A stretch of DNA of 64,000 nucleotides from assembly GCF_029502005.1 (NCBI RefSeq), contig NZ_JAMQOT010000005.1, positions 124,001 to 188,000 on the forward strand. Direction: 5' to 3'. The number at the start of each line of letters is the position of its first letter. Position 1 is the stretch's first letter. The stretch comes from Natrinema salsiterrestre. Its GTDB lineage: Archaea > Halobacteriota > Halobacteria > Halobacteriales > Natrialbaceae. Shown one piece after another: positions 1 to 8,396 of this stretch. Made by a program: the position numbers and the translations under genes. Below the pieces are notes generated by a model, which saw only the letters and a program-made list of their open reading frames with translations, had not been told where the DNA came from and ran no database searches.

Positions 1-1
1 T

Positions 2-550
2 CTGGTCAGCGACGAGGTGTACGACCACTACGACCTCTCGGGGCGATTCGCGAGCGCGCTCGAGACCGACTCTACCCACCGGGTCGTCACGAACGCCTTT
101 TCGAAGTCGATGGCGATCACCGGCGTCAGAGTGGGCTATGCGATCTTCCCGCCGGAGCTCGTCGCGGACGCCGAGAGCCGGCACATGCTGGTCAACGTGG
201 CTACCACCCGCCCCGGCCAGTACGCGGTTCTGCAGGCGCTGCGCGAGACGGGACCGGACTACTACGAACGCAACCGAAAACGGCTCCGCGAGCGCGTCGA
301 GACGTTCACCGACGCGCTCGATGCCGCCGGAGCGGCGTACACGCGCCCCGACGGCTCGTTTTACGTGATGGCTCGCTTCGACGGCTATCCCGGCACGCTC
401 GAGAACGTCGAACGGCTCATCGACGAGGCCGGCGTCGCCGGAATGCCGGGCGAGGCCTTCGGGAGTTCGCGAGCGGAGTGGCTTCGGTTCGCGCTCGTGA
501 CCCCTCGCGTCGAGGAAGCGGCCGAGCGGCTGGCGACGTTCTTCGACTGA
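2..550 (+). CDS. Class I/II aminotransferase, C-terminal part (5' end outside window)
   Basis: The reading frame is open from the left edge, so the N-terminal half lies outside the window. The fragment opens with a SDEVYDHY segment, the conserved stretch around the PLP-ring-contacting aspartate and tyrosine of fold-type I aminotransferases. NAFSKSMAITGVRVGY follows, and its lysine (codon at 104-106) is the expected Schiff-base residue. An Arg near the C-terminus (LRFALVTPR) fits the substrate carboxylate-binding arginine. Family knowledge supports a pyridoxal-phosphate amino-acid transaminase of the aspartate/aromatic group; the substrate cannot be read from this part. The gene ends with TGA, about 60 bp before the next gene on the same strand. 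Confidence 0.9.
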   Translation: MVSDEVYDHYDLSGRFASALETDSTHRVVTNAFSKSMAITGVRVGYAIFPPELVADAESRHMLVNVATTRPGQYAVLQALRETGPDYYERNRKRLRERVETFTDALDAAGAAYTRPDGSFYVMARFDGYPGTLENVERLIDEAGVAGMPGEAFGSSRAEWLRFALVTPRVEEAAERLATFFD

Positions 551-611
551 CGGCCCGACCGAGTCGATTCGACTCGACTGACAATCCGGCCGAAATACCG
601 ATACGTCGGGG

Positions 612-2075
612 GTGCCGATCCACCGCGTGATGGTGCTCGAGTTCGTCGTCGCGGTGTTCGCCCTGACCCAACTGGCCTACTTCGTCGGTAACTGCGCGCT
701 AGTGACGCTGCTCGTGCACCGGTCCGACACCGTGGTCGACGACGCCACCGTAGATCGGGTCATCGCCGAGGCGGCCGAAAGCGATCGTGAGCGGCCGCTA
801 GCACGAGCGGACGGGGGTTCGGACGCCCGCGTCGATCCGTCGCTGACGGGGGCGGAGAAGCCGATGCGCGGGTCTCGATCCGGAGCCACCTCGGACTGCC
901 GGCTCCCCTCGTCGGCGGTCCGCCGGATCTGCGTCCTGATGCCGATCTATCGCGAGCGGCCGGCCGTCATCGAGGAGACGCTGGAGAACCTCGCGTCCCA
1001 GCGGTATCCGACCGCTGACGTCTCCGTGTACGTGATTTACGAACCGGACGATCCGACCGTGCCGGCGGTCCGCGAGGCGATCGCGGCCCGCGAGGACGGC
1101 CTCAGCGTCGAGTTCGTCGCCGTCGATCGGGAAGCGCTCGCGGCCGACCGCGCGCCCGGCGACTGGACGTTCAGCGGGACTGGCGTCCCGCGGACGAAAG
1201 CGGCCGCCCTGACGTACGCCTTCACGACGCTGTCGTTCGCGGCCGACGACGTCGTGACGGTCTTCGACTCCGACACGCAGGTTCCCCGCGACACGTTCGA
1301 ACTCGCCGTCGCCGGCCTCGCGGAGTACGACATCGTGCAGGCGAAACAGACCGCGCGAAACGTCGCGGACGGCTGGCTCCCGCTGCTCGAGTCGATGGGG
1401 ATCGCGGCGTGGTCGGACACCGTCTACGCGAACTCGACCGACGGGCCCTACCAGCTGCTGGGAAAGGCCTACTTCGTCCCAGCGGGCGTCCTCTACGATC
1501 TCGATCGGTGGCAGCTCGACGCCGTGACAGAGGACATGGCGCTGGGTATCGCCGCCCACGAGCGCGGCTGCACGCTCGGCATCATCGACCGCTACGTGCA
1601 GGACTTCTGTCCGGCCGACTTCGAGGCGTGGATCCGGCAGAAACGCCGCTGGGTTCGCGGCCCCTACCGCCACCTGCTGACACCCGGGTGGTCCGGGCTC
1701 GAGCGCGGGCGGTTCTGGGCCGGGACCGTCCTGACGCAGCTCCTGTCGGTGACGAACGTCTTCGGACTGCCGGTCGGGCTCGTCGTCCTTGGACTGACCG
1801 TCATCGGCTCAGCGGGGACCGTCGTTCCGTCGGCGCTGTTCCCGCTGGTCCTGTTCAACGGCGTCGTCTGGCTGTATTACAGCTGGCGGTCCTACCGCGC
1901 CGCCTGGGACGCCGTCCCCTTCGAGAGCCGATGGGACCGACTTCGGTACTCGCTGGTCTCGAACCCGATCACGCAGGCCCTGTACGCGACGCTGTGGACC
2001 GTCCCGATATGTCTGGCACTGGCCGATGCCCTCCGCGGCGTCGCGCCGACCTTCGACGTGACGCCGAAACGGTAG
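612..2075 (+). CDS. Membrane-anchored family 2 glycosyltransferase
   Basis: This is a 487-residue GT2-type enzyme that should transfer a sugar from a nucleotide donor on the cytoplasmic face of the membrane. It has an N-terminal membrane helix (about residues 9-36), then a low-complexity linker (about 55-100). The GT-A core follows, with PIYRERPAVIEETLENL at about 111-127, the metal-binding DSD at 219-221, TED at 306-308 as the likely catalytic acid region, and QKRRW at 343-347, the Q/RxxRW acceptor-site motif of processive GT2 enzymes. Three hydrophobic segments lie near the C-terminus (about 370-480). The start is GTG at 612; an in-frame ATG at 630 is an alternative. Product and acceptor are unknown. 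Confidence 0.85.
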   Translation: MPIHRVMVLEFVVAVFALTQLAYFVGNCALVTLLVHRSDTVVDDATVDRVIAEAAESDRERPLARADGGSDARVDPSLTGAEKPMRGSRSGATSDCRLPSSAVRRICVLMPIYRERPAVIEETLENLASQRYPTADVSVYVIYEPDDPTVPAVREAIAAREDGLSVEFVAVDREALAADRAPGDWTFSGTGVPRTKAAALTYAFTTLSFAADDVVTVFDSDTQVPRDTFELAVAGLAEYDIVQAKQTARNVADGWLPLLESMGIAAWSDTVYANSTDGPYQLLGKAYFVPAGVLYDLDRWQLDAVTEDMALGIAAHERGCTLGIIDRYVQDFCPADFEAWIRQKRRWVRGPYRHLLTPGWSGLERGRFWAGTVLTQLLSVTNVFGLPVGLVVLGLTVIGSAGTVVPSALFPLVLFNGVVWLYYSWRSYRAAWDAVPFESRWDRLRYSLVSNPITQALYATLWTVPICLALADALRGVAPTFDVTPKR

Positions 2076-2147
2076 CGCCGGGGCGGGTCGGTCCACCGAT
2101 GGCGAGCAATCGACGAATACTCGTGTCCGGACCGGGAAACGCGGCGT

Positions 2148-3401
2148 ATGAGCGGCATCGACGCCGAGTCAACCGACGAGGACGAGGACGTAGCGAGGGA
2201 CAGCGACGGCGGCGGACACACCATCGAGGTGACGCCGACCGATTCCGTCGACGACGCGGAGCCGGACGAGCGCGAGACGATCGACGTCGAGCCGTCCGAC
2301 GAGCCGATCGACGGGCCGGACTACGTCCTCTACGGCGGCAAGGGCGGCGTCGGAAAAACGACGATGGCGGCCGCGACCGCGCTCGACAGCGCCCGCGGCG
2401 GCACTCGGACGCTGGTCGTCTCGACCGACCCGGCCCACTCGCTGTCGGACACGCTCGAGACCGACGTTCCGGCCGAACCGGGACGGATCCGCGACGATAT
2501 CCCGCTCTACGCGGCCGAGATCGATCCCGAAGCCGCGCTCGAGCGCGGGGACACCCCCTTCGGCGGCGCAGGCGCGGGGACGGGAGACGAAACTCCGTTC
2601 GCCGGCGGCGGGGAGAGCGGGTCTCCGTTCTCCGACGATGACGGAAGCGGGTCGCCGTTTCCCGGCGGAGAGGGCGGCGGAGCCGGCCCCCTCGGCGGCC
2701 TCGGCGAACTGCTCGGCGGCGAGTCGCCGATGGACGCCCTCTTCGGCGGTGCGATGCCCGGAGCCGACGAGGCGGCCGCGATGCAGCTGCTGCTCGAGTA
2801 CATGGACGACGAGCGCTTCGACCGCGTCGTCGTCGATACGGCACCGACGGGCCACACCCTGCGGCTGCTCCAGTTGCCCGAAATCATGGACACGATGATG
2901 GGCCGACTCGTGAAGTTCCGCCAGCGTATCAGCGGAATGGTCGACGGAGTCAAGGGGATGTTCGGCGGCGGGGCCCCCGACGACGGAGCGGAGCTCGAGG
3001 ATCTCGAGGAACTCCGCGAGCGCATCGAGCGCCTGCGGGCCGCCCTGCGCGATCCGGCGCGGACCGACTTCCGGATCGTGATGGTTCCCGAGGAGATGAG
3101 CGTCTTCGAATCGAAACGCTTGCGCCAGCAACTCGAGGAGTTCGAGATTCCCGTCGGAACCGTCGTCGTCAACCGGGTGATGGAGCCGCTGTCGAACGTC
3201 ACCGACGACGTCGACGGCGAGTTCCTCCAGCCGAACCTCGATGACTGCGAGTTCTGTCAACGACGCTGGGACGTTCAGCAGTCTGCACTCGCCGAAGCAC
3301 AGGATCTCTTTCGCGGAACAGACGTTCGGCGCGTCCCGCTGTTCGCCGAGGAGGTTCGCGGCGAGGGAATGCTCGAGGTCGTCGCGGCCTGTCTGCGGTA
3401 G
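2148..3401 (+). CDS. Get3/ArsA-family ATPase with a Gly/Ser/Phe-rich insertion
   Basis: The deviant Walker A GGKGGVGKTT (residues 63-72), the DPAHSLSDTL switch I region and DTAPTGHTLRLL switch II (from 230) place this 417-residue protein in the Get3/ArsA family. It carries CEFC (367 and 370), the cysteine pair that binds a shared zinc in Get3 dimers. The single ATPase domain points to Get3 rather than the two-domain arsenite pump ATPase, and there is no arsB nearby. Family knowledge suggests targeting of tail-anchored proteins, though archaeal function is less certain. Residues 1-57 are an acidic extension. Residues about 135-200 are an unusual insertion with four (T/S)PF units, just before the PGADEA segment next to the client-binding helices of Get3. 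Confidence 0.88.
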   Translation: MSGIDAESTDEDEDVARDSDGGGHTIEVTPTDSVDDAEPDERETIDVEPSDEPIDGPDYVLYGGKGGVGKTTMAAATALDSARGGTRTLVVSTDPAHSLSDTLETDVPAEPGRIRDDIPLYAAEIDPEAALERGDTPFGGAGAGTGDETPFAGGGESGSPFSDDDGSGSPFPGGEGGGAGPLGGLGELLGGESPMDALFGGAMPGADEAAAMQLLLEYMDDERFDRVVVDTAPTGHTLRLLQLPEIMDTMMGRLVKFRQRISGMVDGVKGMFGGGAPDDGAELEDLEELRERIERLRAALRDPARTDFRIVMVPEEMSVFESKRLRQQLEEFEIPVGTVVVNRVMEPLSNVTDDVDGEFLQPNLDDCEFCQRRWDVQQSALAEAQDLFRGTDVRRVPLFAEEVRGEGMLEVVAACLR

Positions 3402-3452
3402 TCGCGGTCCGTCCCCGCTTCGGTACTCTACGAGCCGGTTTCGCGTTGTTTC

Positions 3453-3914
3453 TCATTCAGCGTCGGAGGAGACCACAGTCACCGGCCGGTCGCTGTCGAG
3501 AATCACGGCCTGTGCGACGCTCCCGAACAGCACCTTGCCGACCGGCGATCGGTTGCGGACGCCGATAACGATCACGTCACTGTCGTACTCCTCGGCCGCC
3601 GCGAGGATCGTCGCCGCGGGATCGCCCGTCGCCCGCCGAACCGTCCACTCGACGTCACCCGCCTCGAGCGCGTTTGCTGCCGTTTCGACCGAGTTCGGGA
3701 GGGAATCGTCCTCGGTTACTCGTTCCATCTCGGCGGCGTACTCGTCCGCGAACCCGCCGGCCGCCCACTCGGCGTCCGCTTCCGTTTCCGCCTCGCGGAC
3801 GTGGAGGAGGGCGACCGACACGTCGGTCGCAGCGCCCGGGAGTCCGCGGACGGCCGCCGCCTGCGCCCGCGCTCGCGATTCGTCGTCGTCGATCGGACAC
3901 AGCGCGCGGTACAT
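3453..3914 (-). CDS. UspA-type universal stress protein
   Basis: This is a 153-residue single-domain Usp fold protein. It starts MYRALCPID, the usual first beta strand ending in Asp. It contains the mid-protein VALLHVREAE strand and ends with VIGVRNRSPVGKVLFGSVAQ followed by SDRPVTVV. That tail is the G-rich nucleotide-binding segment and last strand typical of ATP-binding Usp proteins. I chose the ATG at 3914 over a longer upstream frame because everything before it is arginine-rich non-coding-like sequence. Its cellular client is unknown. It is the first of two minus-strand genes here and shares no operon with the Get3 gene, which converges on it. Confidence 0.85.
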   Translation of the reverse strand: MYRALCPIDDDESRARAQAAAVRGLPGAATDVSVALLHVREAETEADAEWAAGGFADEYAAEMERVTEDDSLPNSVETAANALEAGDVEWTVRRATGDPAATILAAAEEYDSDVIVIGVRNRSPVGKVLFGSVAQAVILDSDRPVTVVSSDAE

Positions 3915-4019
3915 ACGAGTACGTACGGGAGCGAGACGGATAGTGGTTTCAGCGCCGATTCGGGCAGGTTCCACCGACTCAGATCGACCGCTCGGTCGCC
4001 GACCGCGTGGACTCGAGGG

Positions 4020-4409
4020 TCACCCGGACAGTTCGCCGTCGCCGTTCCACTCGCCGCCGACGCGGTCGACGCCCATCATCGCCTCGCCGGGGTGTTCGGT
4101 GAAGACGACCTTCATGTTCTCGTCGGGAACGTCGAAGGTATCCCCGGCGTACGCCATGGTAGCGAGCGCGAACGACCGTTTTCGCTCGAACGAGCGGCCG
4201 CGACGGATCTCCGCGTCGAGAAAGAGCAGCGGCCCCTCGACGGCGCGCCCGAGGTGGAGGGCTGCCCCGTCGCGCTCGCGGATCGTGACGGCGACGTGTC
4301 CCGCCGTCGTCGACATCTCGGCGGTGTACAGGTCCGTTACTCGCTCGGCGAAGGTCGTCTTCTCCGCGTCCGATAGCGAGAGCGTCGTGTCGAACTGTAA
4401 CAGCGGCAT
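4020..4409 (-). CDS. Tautomerase/MIF superfamily protein
   Basis: This 129-residue protein begins MPLLQF, so removal of Met exposes the N-terminal proline that is the catalytic base of 4-oxalocrotonate tautomerase/MIF enzymes. The HVAVTIRERDG strand and the following FLDAEIRRGRSFERKRSFA helix match the two beta-alpha-beta units of the longer trimeric members. The substrate is unknown. It is a stand-alone gene between the stress protein and the divergent SLC13 carrier. Confidence 0.75.
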   Translation of the reverse strand: MPLLQFDTTLSLSDAEKTTFAERVTDLYTAEMSTTAGHVAVTIRERDGAALHLGRAVEGPLLFLDAEIRRGRSFERKRSFALATMAYAGDTFDVPDENMKVVFTEHPGEAMMGVDRVGGEWNGDGELSG

Positions 4410-4481
4410 ACCGCGACTCGTCCGGCCATCGGTTTGTGCGTTCCGCCGACCGACGAATCCGATCCGTGTAAGCGACCACTA

Positions 4482-4487
4482 TTTATT
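4482..4487 (+). promoter_or_regulatory. TATA box of the SLC13 carrier gene
   Basis: TTTATT lies in an AT-rich dip, 27 bp before the ATG at 4514. This is the spacing for a leaderless haloarchaeal transcript. Confidence 0.6.
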
Positions 4488-4513
4488 GACGTGCTCGTGG
4501 GAGGATCGAGCGT

Positions 4514-6334
4514 ATGGTGGGCGAACGCGAGCGGACCGCTCGAGCGGTTTCGCGGCGGCTGTGGCGATATCTGTGGGTCGCTAACGCCCGAACGAAGGCG
4601 TATCTCACGCTCGATGCACCGGGCATGATCGCTGATCTCGACGGGCTCACCGCCGAAGAACGACGCCTCGCGCGACGGGTGTTTCCCGACGGCGGGCGCG
4701 ACGGAGACCGGAGCGGCGGAACGGGACCGAGAAACGAGGGAGATTCCGGTGGCGGTTCGTCTGGTGGTGGGGCCGGGGGAAGCCGCGGCGACGATTCGCC
4801 GTTCGACGTCGGCGGGACGTACGGTCTCCGACAGCGGATCGGCTTCGTTCTCGGACCGCTCTTGTTCGGTCTCATCTTCCTGTCCCCGACGCCGGACGGG
4901 CTGTCGGCCGCGGGGAAGGCGGTCGCCGCCGTCACCGCGTGGGTCGCCGTCTGGTGGATGTCCGAAGCGATCCCGATCCCCGCGACGTCGCTGCTGCCGA
5001 TCGTCCTGTTCCCGCTGACCGGTGCACTTCCCGTCGCGGACACGACGCCGTCGTACGGTCACCCGTTGATCTTCCTGTTCATGGGCGGGTTCTTCCTCGC
5101 GATGGCGATGCAACGGTGGGGGCTCCACCGGCGGATCGCGCTCCGCACGATCAAGGCCGTCGGCACCGAGCCCTCGAGGCTCATCCTCGGGTTCATGCTC
5201 GCGACGGCGTTCCTCTCGATGTGGGTGTCCAACAGCGCGACCGTCATGATGATGACGCCCATCGCGCTGGCGGTCATTTATCAGACCGCGGACCTGATCG
5301 ACGAGACCGAACTGGCGATCGATACGAGCGAAGGGCATTTCTCCTTCGGGATCGCGCTGATGCTCTGTATCGCCTACGGCGCGTCCGTCGGCGGCGTCGC
5401 GACGCTCATCGGCACGCCGCCGAACGTCCTCTTCGCGGGACAGGCGGACGCGCTCTTCGACCAGTCGGTCTCCTTCGCCGAGTGGATGCTCTACGGCGTT
5501 CCGATCTCACTGATCGGTCTCGCCGCCGTCTACACGTACGTTACGCGCGCAGTGTCGCCGCAGTTCGACGAACTCCCAGCCGGCGCGGACACTATCGACC
5601 GCGAACTCGAGCGACTCGGGCCGATGAAGCGACAGGAGAAACTGGTCGCCGTCGTCTTCGCCGGGATGGCCGCGGCGTGGATCGGCTCGAGCCTGCTCGA
5701 TCCGCTGCTCGGAGTGACGCCGCCCGACGACGCCGATACGATCGTCGCGATCGGCGGCGCGATGGTCCTGTTTACGTTCCCCACGAGAACCCCGGACGGC
5801 GACAGAACCTTCCTCCTCGACTGGACGAACGCCGTCGACATCCCGTGGGGCGTCATCCTCCTGTTCGGCGGCGGCCTCGCGATCGCCACCGGCTTCGGCG
5901 ACACCGGCCTCGCGGAGTGGATCGGCGAAGGGCTCGGGCTCCTCGAGGGCGTGCCGATGATCGCCATCCTGTTCGCCGTGGTCGTGATGACGATCTTCCT
6001 GACGGAGGTCACGTCGAACACGGCGACGACGGCGATGCTCATGCCGATCCTCGCCGGCGTCGCGGTGGGAATCGGCGTCCACCCGTTCGGGCTGATGATC
6101 GCGGGCGCGACCGCCGCCTCGTTCGCGTTCATGCTGCCGGTCGCGACGCCGCCGAACGCGATCGTCTTCGGGAGCGGCTACATCACCCTCCCGCAGATGG
6201 CCAAAATCGGCGTCGGACTCAATCTCATCGGTATCGTCCTCATTACGCTGGTCGCGATCGGCTGGCTCCCGATCGCCTGGGGAATCGAAGTGGGAACCTT
6301 GCCGACCGAGTTCGCGGAGGCGTTCCAGGGGTAA
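4514..6334 (+). CDS. SLC13/DASS-type anion:sodium symporter
   Basis: This is a 606-residue polytopic membrane protein with about a dozen hydrophobic segments. It shows DASS-family features: WMSEAIPIPATSLLPIVLFP early in the membrane domain, a first SNT-type hairpin (MWVSNSATVMMM), a second one (TEVTSNTATTAMLMPI), and the paired GTPPNVLF / ATPPNAIVF loops of the two inverted repeats. Family members carry sulfate, phosphate or di/tricarboxylates with Na+; the substrate is not decidable here. Residues 1-105 form a non-membrane cytoplasmic extension with a Gly/Ser-rich linker at about 70-95, longer than in many relatives. It has its own promoter. Confidence 0.88.
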   Translation: MVGERERTARAVSRRLWRYLWVANARTKAYLTLDAPGMIADLDGLTAEERRLARRVFPDGGRDGDRSGGTGPRNEGDSGGGSSGGGAGGSRGDDSPFDVGGTYGLRQRIGFVLGPLLFGLIFLSPTPDGLSAAGKAVAAVTAWVAVWWMSEAIPIPATSLLPIVLFPLTGALPVADTTPSYGHPLIFLFMGGFFLAMAMQRWGLHRRIALRTIKAVGTEPSRLILGFMLATAFLSMWVSNSATVMMMTPIALAVIYQTADLIDETELAIDTSEGHFSFGIALMLCIAYGASVGGVATLIGTPPNVLFAGQADALFDQSVSFAEWMLYGVPISLIGLAAVYTYVTRAVSPQFDELPAGADTIDRELERLGPMKRQEKLVAVVFAGMAAAWIGSSLLDPLLGVTPPDDADTIVAIGGAMVLFTFPTRTPDGDRTFLLDWTNAVDIPWGVILLFGGGLAIATGFGDTGLAEWIGEGLGLLEGVPMIAILFAVVVMTIFLTEVTSNTATTAMLMPILAGVAVGIGVHPFGLMIAGATAASFAFMLPVATPPNAIVFGSGYITLPQMAKIGVGLNLIGIVLITLVAIGWLPIAWGIEVGTLPTEFAEAFQG

Positions 6335-6469
6335 CAGTGAGAGGGACGGCGATGGATTCCGTTCTCGAACACCGGTCTCTCTCGAGTACCCGATTCGAAC
6401 GGGAGACGAGGACCAGCGGTGAGTTCCGAGATCGGTGTGGTCTTGTGGGTCCCGCGAGTAGGGCCGTAT

Positions 6470-6736
6470 ATGCCCGTCCCGAAATCCGAGTTCGAGGAGC
6501 TCCCGCCGTGTGACTTCTACACGCCGGCGGAGCTCTTCGAGGACGACCAGATGTACACCGTCTACGAGATCGCTCGCATGCTGCAGGGAGTCGAACCCGA
6601 CGCCGAACTCGACCCCGAGACCGAGGACATCCTGCTCGACTGGGCCATCCCGTGGGTCATGACCAACGCCGACGACCTCGTCGTCGCCGAGCCGCGAGAC
6701 GAGGACGAACCCGGCTACTACGGCCTGAAAGAATGA
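6470..6736 (+). CDS. Small conserved haloarchaeal protein (DUF5827-like)
   Basis: This is an 88-residue acidic soluble protein beginning MPVPKSEFEEL and containing CDFYTPAELF and YTVYEIARMLQGV. I recognise it as a haloarchaeal family without known function, probably DUF5827. I placed the start at ATG 6470 rather than GTG 6419 because the family begins MPVPK and the upstream residues look untranslated. Its last codons overlap the next gene by four bases (ATGA), so the two are very likely translated together. Confidence 0.75.
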   Translation: MPVPKSEFEELPPCDFYTPAELFEDDQMYTVYEIARMLQGVEPDAELDPETEDILLDWAIPWVMTNADDLVVAEPRDEDEPGYYGLKE

Positions 6737-7563
6737 TCCTCCTCGTGGTCGGTGGCGATCGCGTCGACGCGGGCAAGACCACGTTCTCGGCCGGCTTGCT
6801 CGAGCGAACCGGCGCGGTCGGCTACAAACCCCGCGCCGGGAACGACTTCTGGTTCGACCACGACGACTGCCGGCGCGCGCTCGCCGACGGCCGGCTCTAC
6901 GGCAAGGACGCGGCGCGCCTCTCGGCGGCTGACGGTCGGGACCGGCCGCCCGAGCGACTCAACCCCGTCCACCGACTGTGGCGGCCCGCCCCCGGCGGCG
7001 GGACCGGATTGCTCGGACGGGCTGACAGGGAGTTCGTCGTCGATCGGATCGGCCGGACCACCGACGACCCGCTGTTCGTCCGCAACGCGACCGCCGACGT
7101 CCCGGACGCGGTCTCCGAGGCGCTCCCGCTCGAGGACGCCGTCGCGGTCGAGACCGTCGACGAGTTCAACGAGCTCGCGGAACGCGAGTACGTCCCCGCC
7201 TTCGATCGGGTCGCGACCGAGATCGAGGAGACGGACGTCGCCGTCGTCGAGTCCTACAGCGACATCGCACGCCCTCTCGAGGGACTTCCGCCGTCGTCGG
7301 TCGCCGCGGTCGCGGTCGTCGAGCCCGGACGCGCGCGGATCTACCCGGGGGATCGCTACTGCCGGGCCTGCGACATCGCCAGCTCCAGTCCCAGAGACGG
7401 GGCCATCGAGAAGCGCGTTCCCGACGTCCTCGACTATCTCGACCCGCTCGAGCGCGTTCCGCTCCCGGCCCTCGAGAGCGATCACCGCGACGATCCCGCC
7501 GGAATCGCGACCGCGTACGCCGATGCATACGACGCCTTACTCGACGCGGCCGGACGGGTCTAA
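6733..7563 (+). CDS. P-loop ATPase of unknown role
   Basis: A 276-residue protein that opens MILLVVGGDRVDAGKTTFSAGLL, whose VDAGKTT matches a dethiobiotin-synthetase/SIMIBI-type P-loop. There is a YRACD-like pair (CRACD) near residue 213 and an acidic C-terminus. The domain lacks signs of a transporter or helicase. Family members are annotated only as haloarchaeal ATPases. The ATG at 6733 is fixed by the ATGA overlap with the upstream gene, and the longer open frame is arginine-rich shadow sequence. Co-translation suggests a shared function. Confidence 0.75.
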   Translation: MILLVVGGDRVDAGKTTFSAGLLERTGAVGYKPRAGNDFWFDHDDCRRALADGRLYGKDAARLSAADGRDRPPERLNPVHRLWRPAPGGGTGLLGRADREFVVDRIGRTTDDPLFVRNATADVPDAVSEALPLEDAVAVETVDEFNELAEREYVPAFDRVATEIEETDVAVVESYSDIARPLEGLPPSSVAAVAVVEPGRARIYPGDRYCRACDIASSSPRDGAIEKRVPDVLDYLDPLERVPLPALESDHRDDPAGIATAYADAYDALLDAAGRV

Positions 7564-7629
7564 CCGGTCTCGAGTCCCACCTCGAGCGGGAGACCACGGA
7601 CGGCGGTCTCGAGTCTCGAACGAGCGATT

Positions 7630-8208
7630 TCAGGCCTGTCGAGCCATCTGTGCGGACAGTTCGACGTGATCGTACGGATCCGTCGTGACGCTCGGTCCGT
7701 GGCCCGTGTGCATCGCCGCGAGGCCGGGGTCGATCCGCTCGAGCACGCGGTCGATGCTCTCGATCAGGGCCTCGCGGTCGCCTTCCTCGAGATCCGTGCG
7801 GCCGAAACTCCCGTTCTGGAAGACGAGGTCGCCCGCGAACAGCACGCTCGCGGCCTCGGAATAGAAACAGAGGTGGTCGTTCTTGTGCCCGGGCGTGTGG
7901 AGCGCGACGTGCTCGTGATCGCCCAGCCGGACGGTTTCCTCGTCCGCGATGGCGCGGTCGACGCCTTCGATCGAGGTGTCGTACCCCCACGCGTCGACGT
8001 CGAAGGCGTCTTTGACGGCCGAGAGGTTGCCGACGTGATCCCGATGCGTGTGGGTCAGGATCACCGCATCGAGGTCGTCGACCTCGGAGCGGACGGCGGC
8101 GACGGCATCGAAATTCGCACCCGTATCGACGAGTACGGTTCGGTCGCCGGATACGAGGAAGACGTTGCTGGTGAACGCCTGTACGCCCTGCGCGAGGTTC
8201 GTGATCAT
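7630..8208 (-). CDS. MBL-fold metallo-hydrolase
   Basis: This 192-residue protein has the metallo-beta-lactamase signature HTHRDH at 53-58 after VLVDTG (25-30). Further metal ligands appear in LHTPGHKNDHLCF and the C-terminal AMHTGHGP. Its size and order match the short glyoxalase-II-like hydrolases rather than RNase Z or beta-CASP nucleases. It probably hydrolyses a thioester or a related small ester in the cytoplasm; the substrate is unknown. It faces the divergent membrane regulator gene. Confidence 0.85.
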   Translation of the reverse strand: MITNLAQGVQAFTSNVFLVSGDRTVLVDTGANFDAVAAVRSEVDDLDAVILTHTHRDHVGNLSAVKDAFDVDAWGYDTSIEGVDRAIADEETVRLGDHEHVALHTPGHKNDHLCFYSEAASVLFAGDLVFQNGSFGRTDLEEGDREALIESIDRVLERIDPGLAAMHTGHGPSVTTDPYDHVELSAQMARQA

Positions 8209-8366
8209 GAGCCCCGATATGGGGTCGACCGATTTGTGCGTGTCGACACGCGATCACGAATCGAAACCATCCCGGGTCCGCAATCAGACCGATCACAAAG
8301 GGGCTGAGGGACCGATACCGGATCCGAAGACGGAACGACCGAGTCGATTCGAAATATTCACAAGGA

Positions 8367-8373
8367 TTTTTAG
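8367..8373 (+). promoter_or_regulatory. TATA box of the membrane winged-helix regulator
   Basis: TTTTTAG is centred 27 bp before the ATG at 8397, which predicts a leaderless transcript. Confidence 0.55.
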
Positions 8374-8396
8374 CTGCGGCACGTAGTGGTAGACGA

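Noticed and set aside
1409-2641. Long arginine-rich plus-strand ORF across the glycosyltransferase and Get3 genes
   Set aside because: It lies out of frame over two well-supported genes; high-GC DNA gives long shadow frames.
3241-4584. 447-residue plus-strand ORF opposite the UspA and tautomerase genes
   Set aside because: It is the Arg/Ser-rich complement of two recognisable minus-strand proteins.
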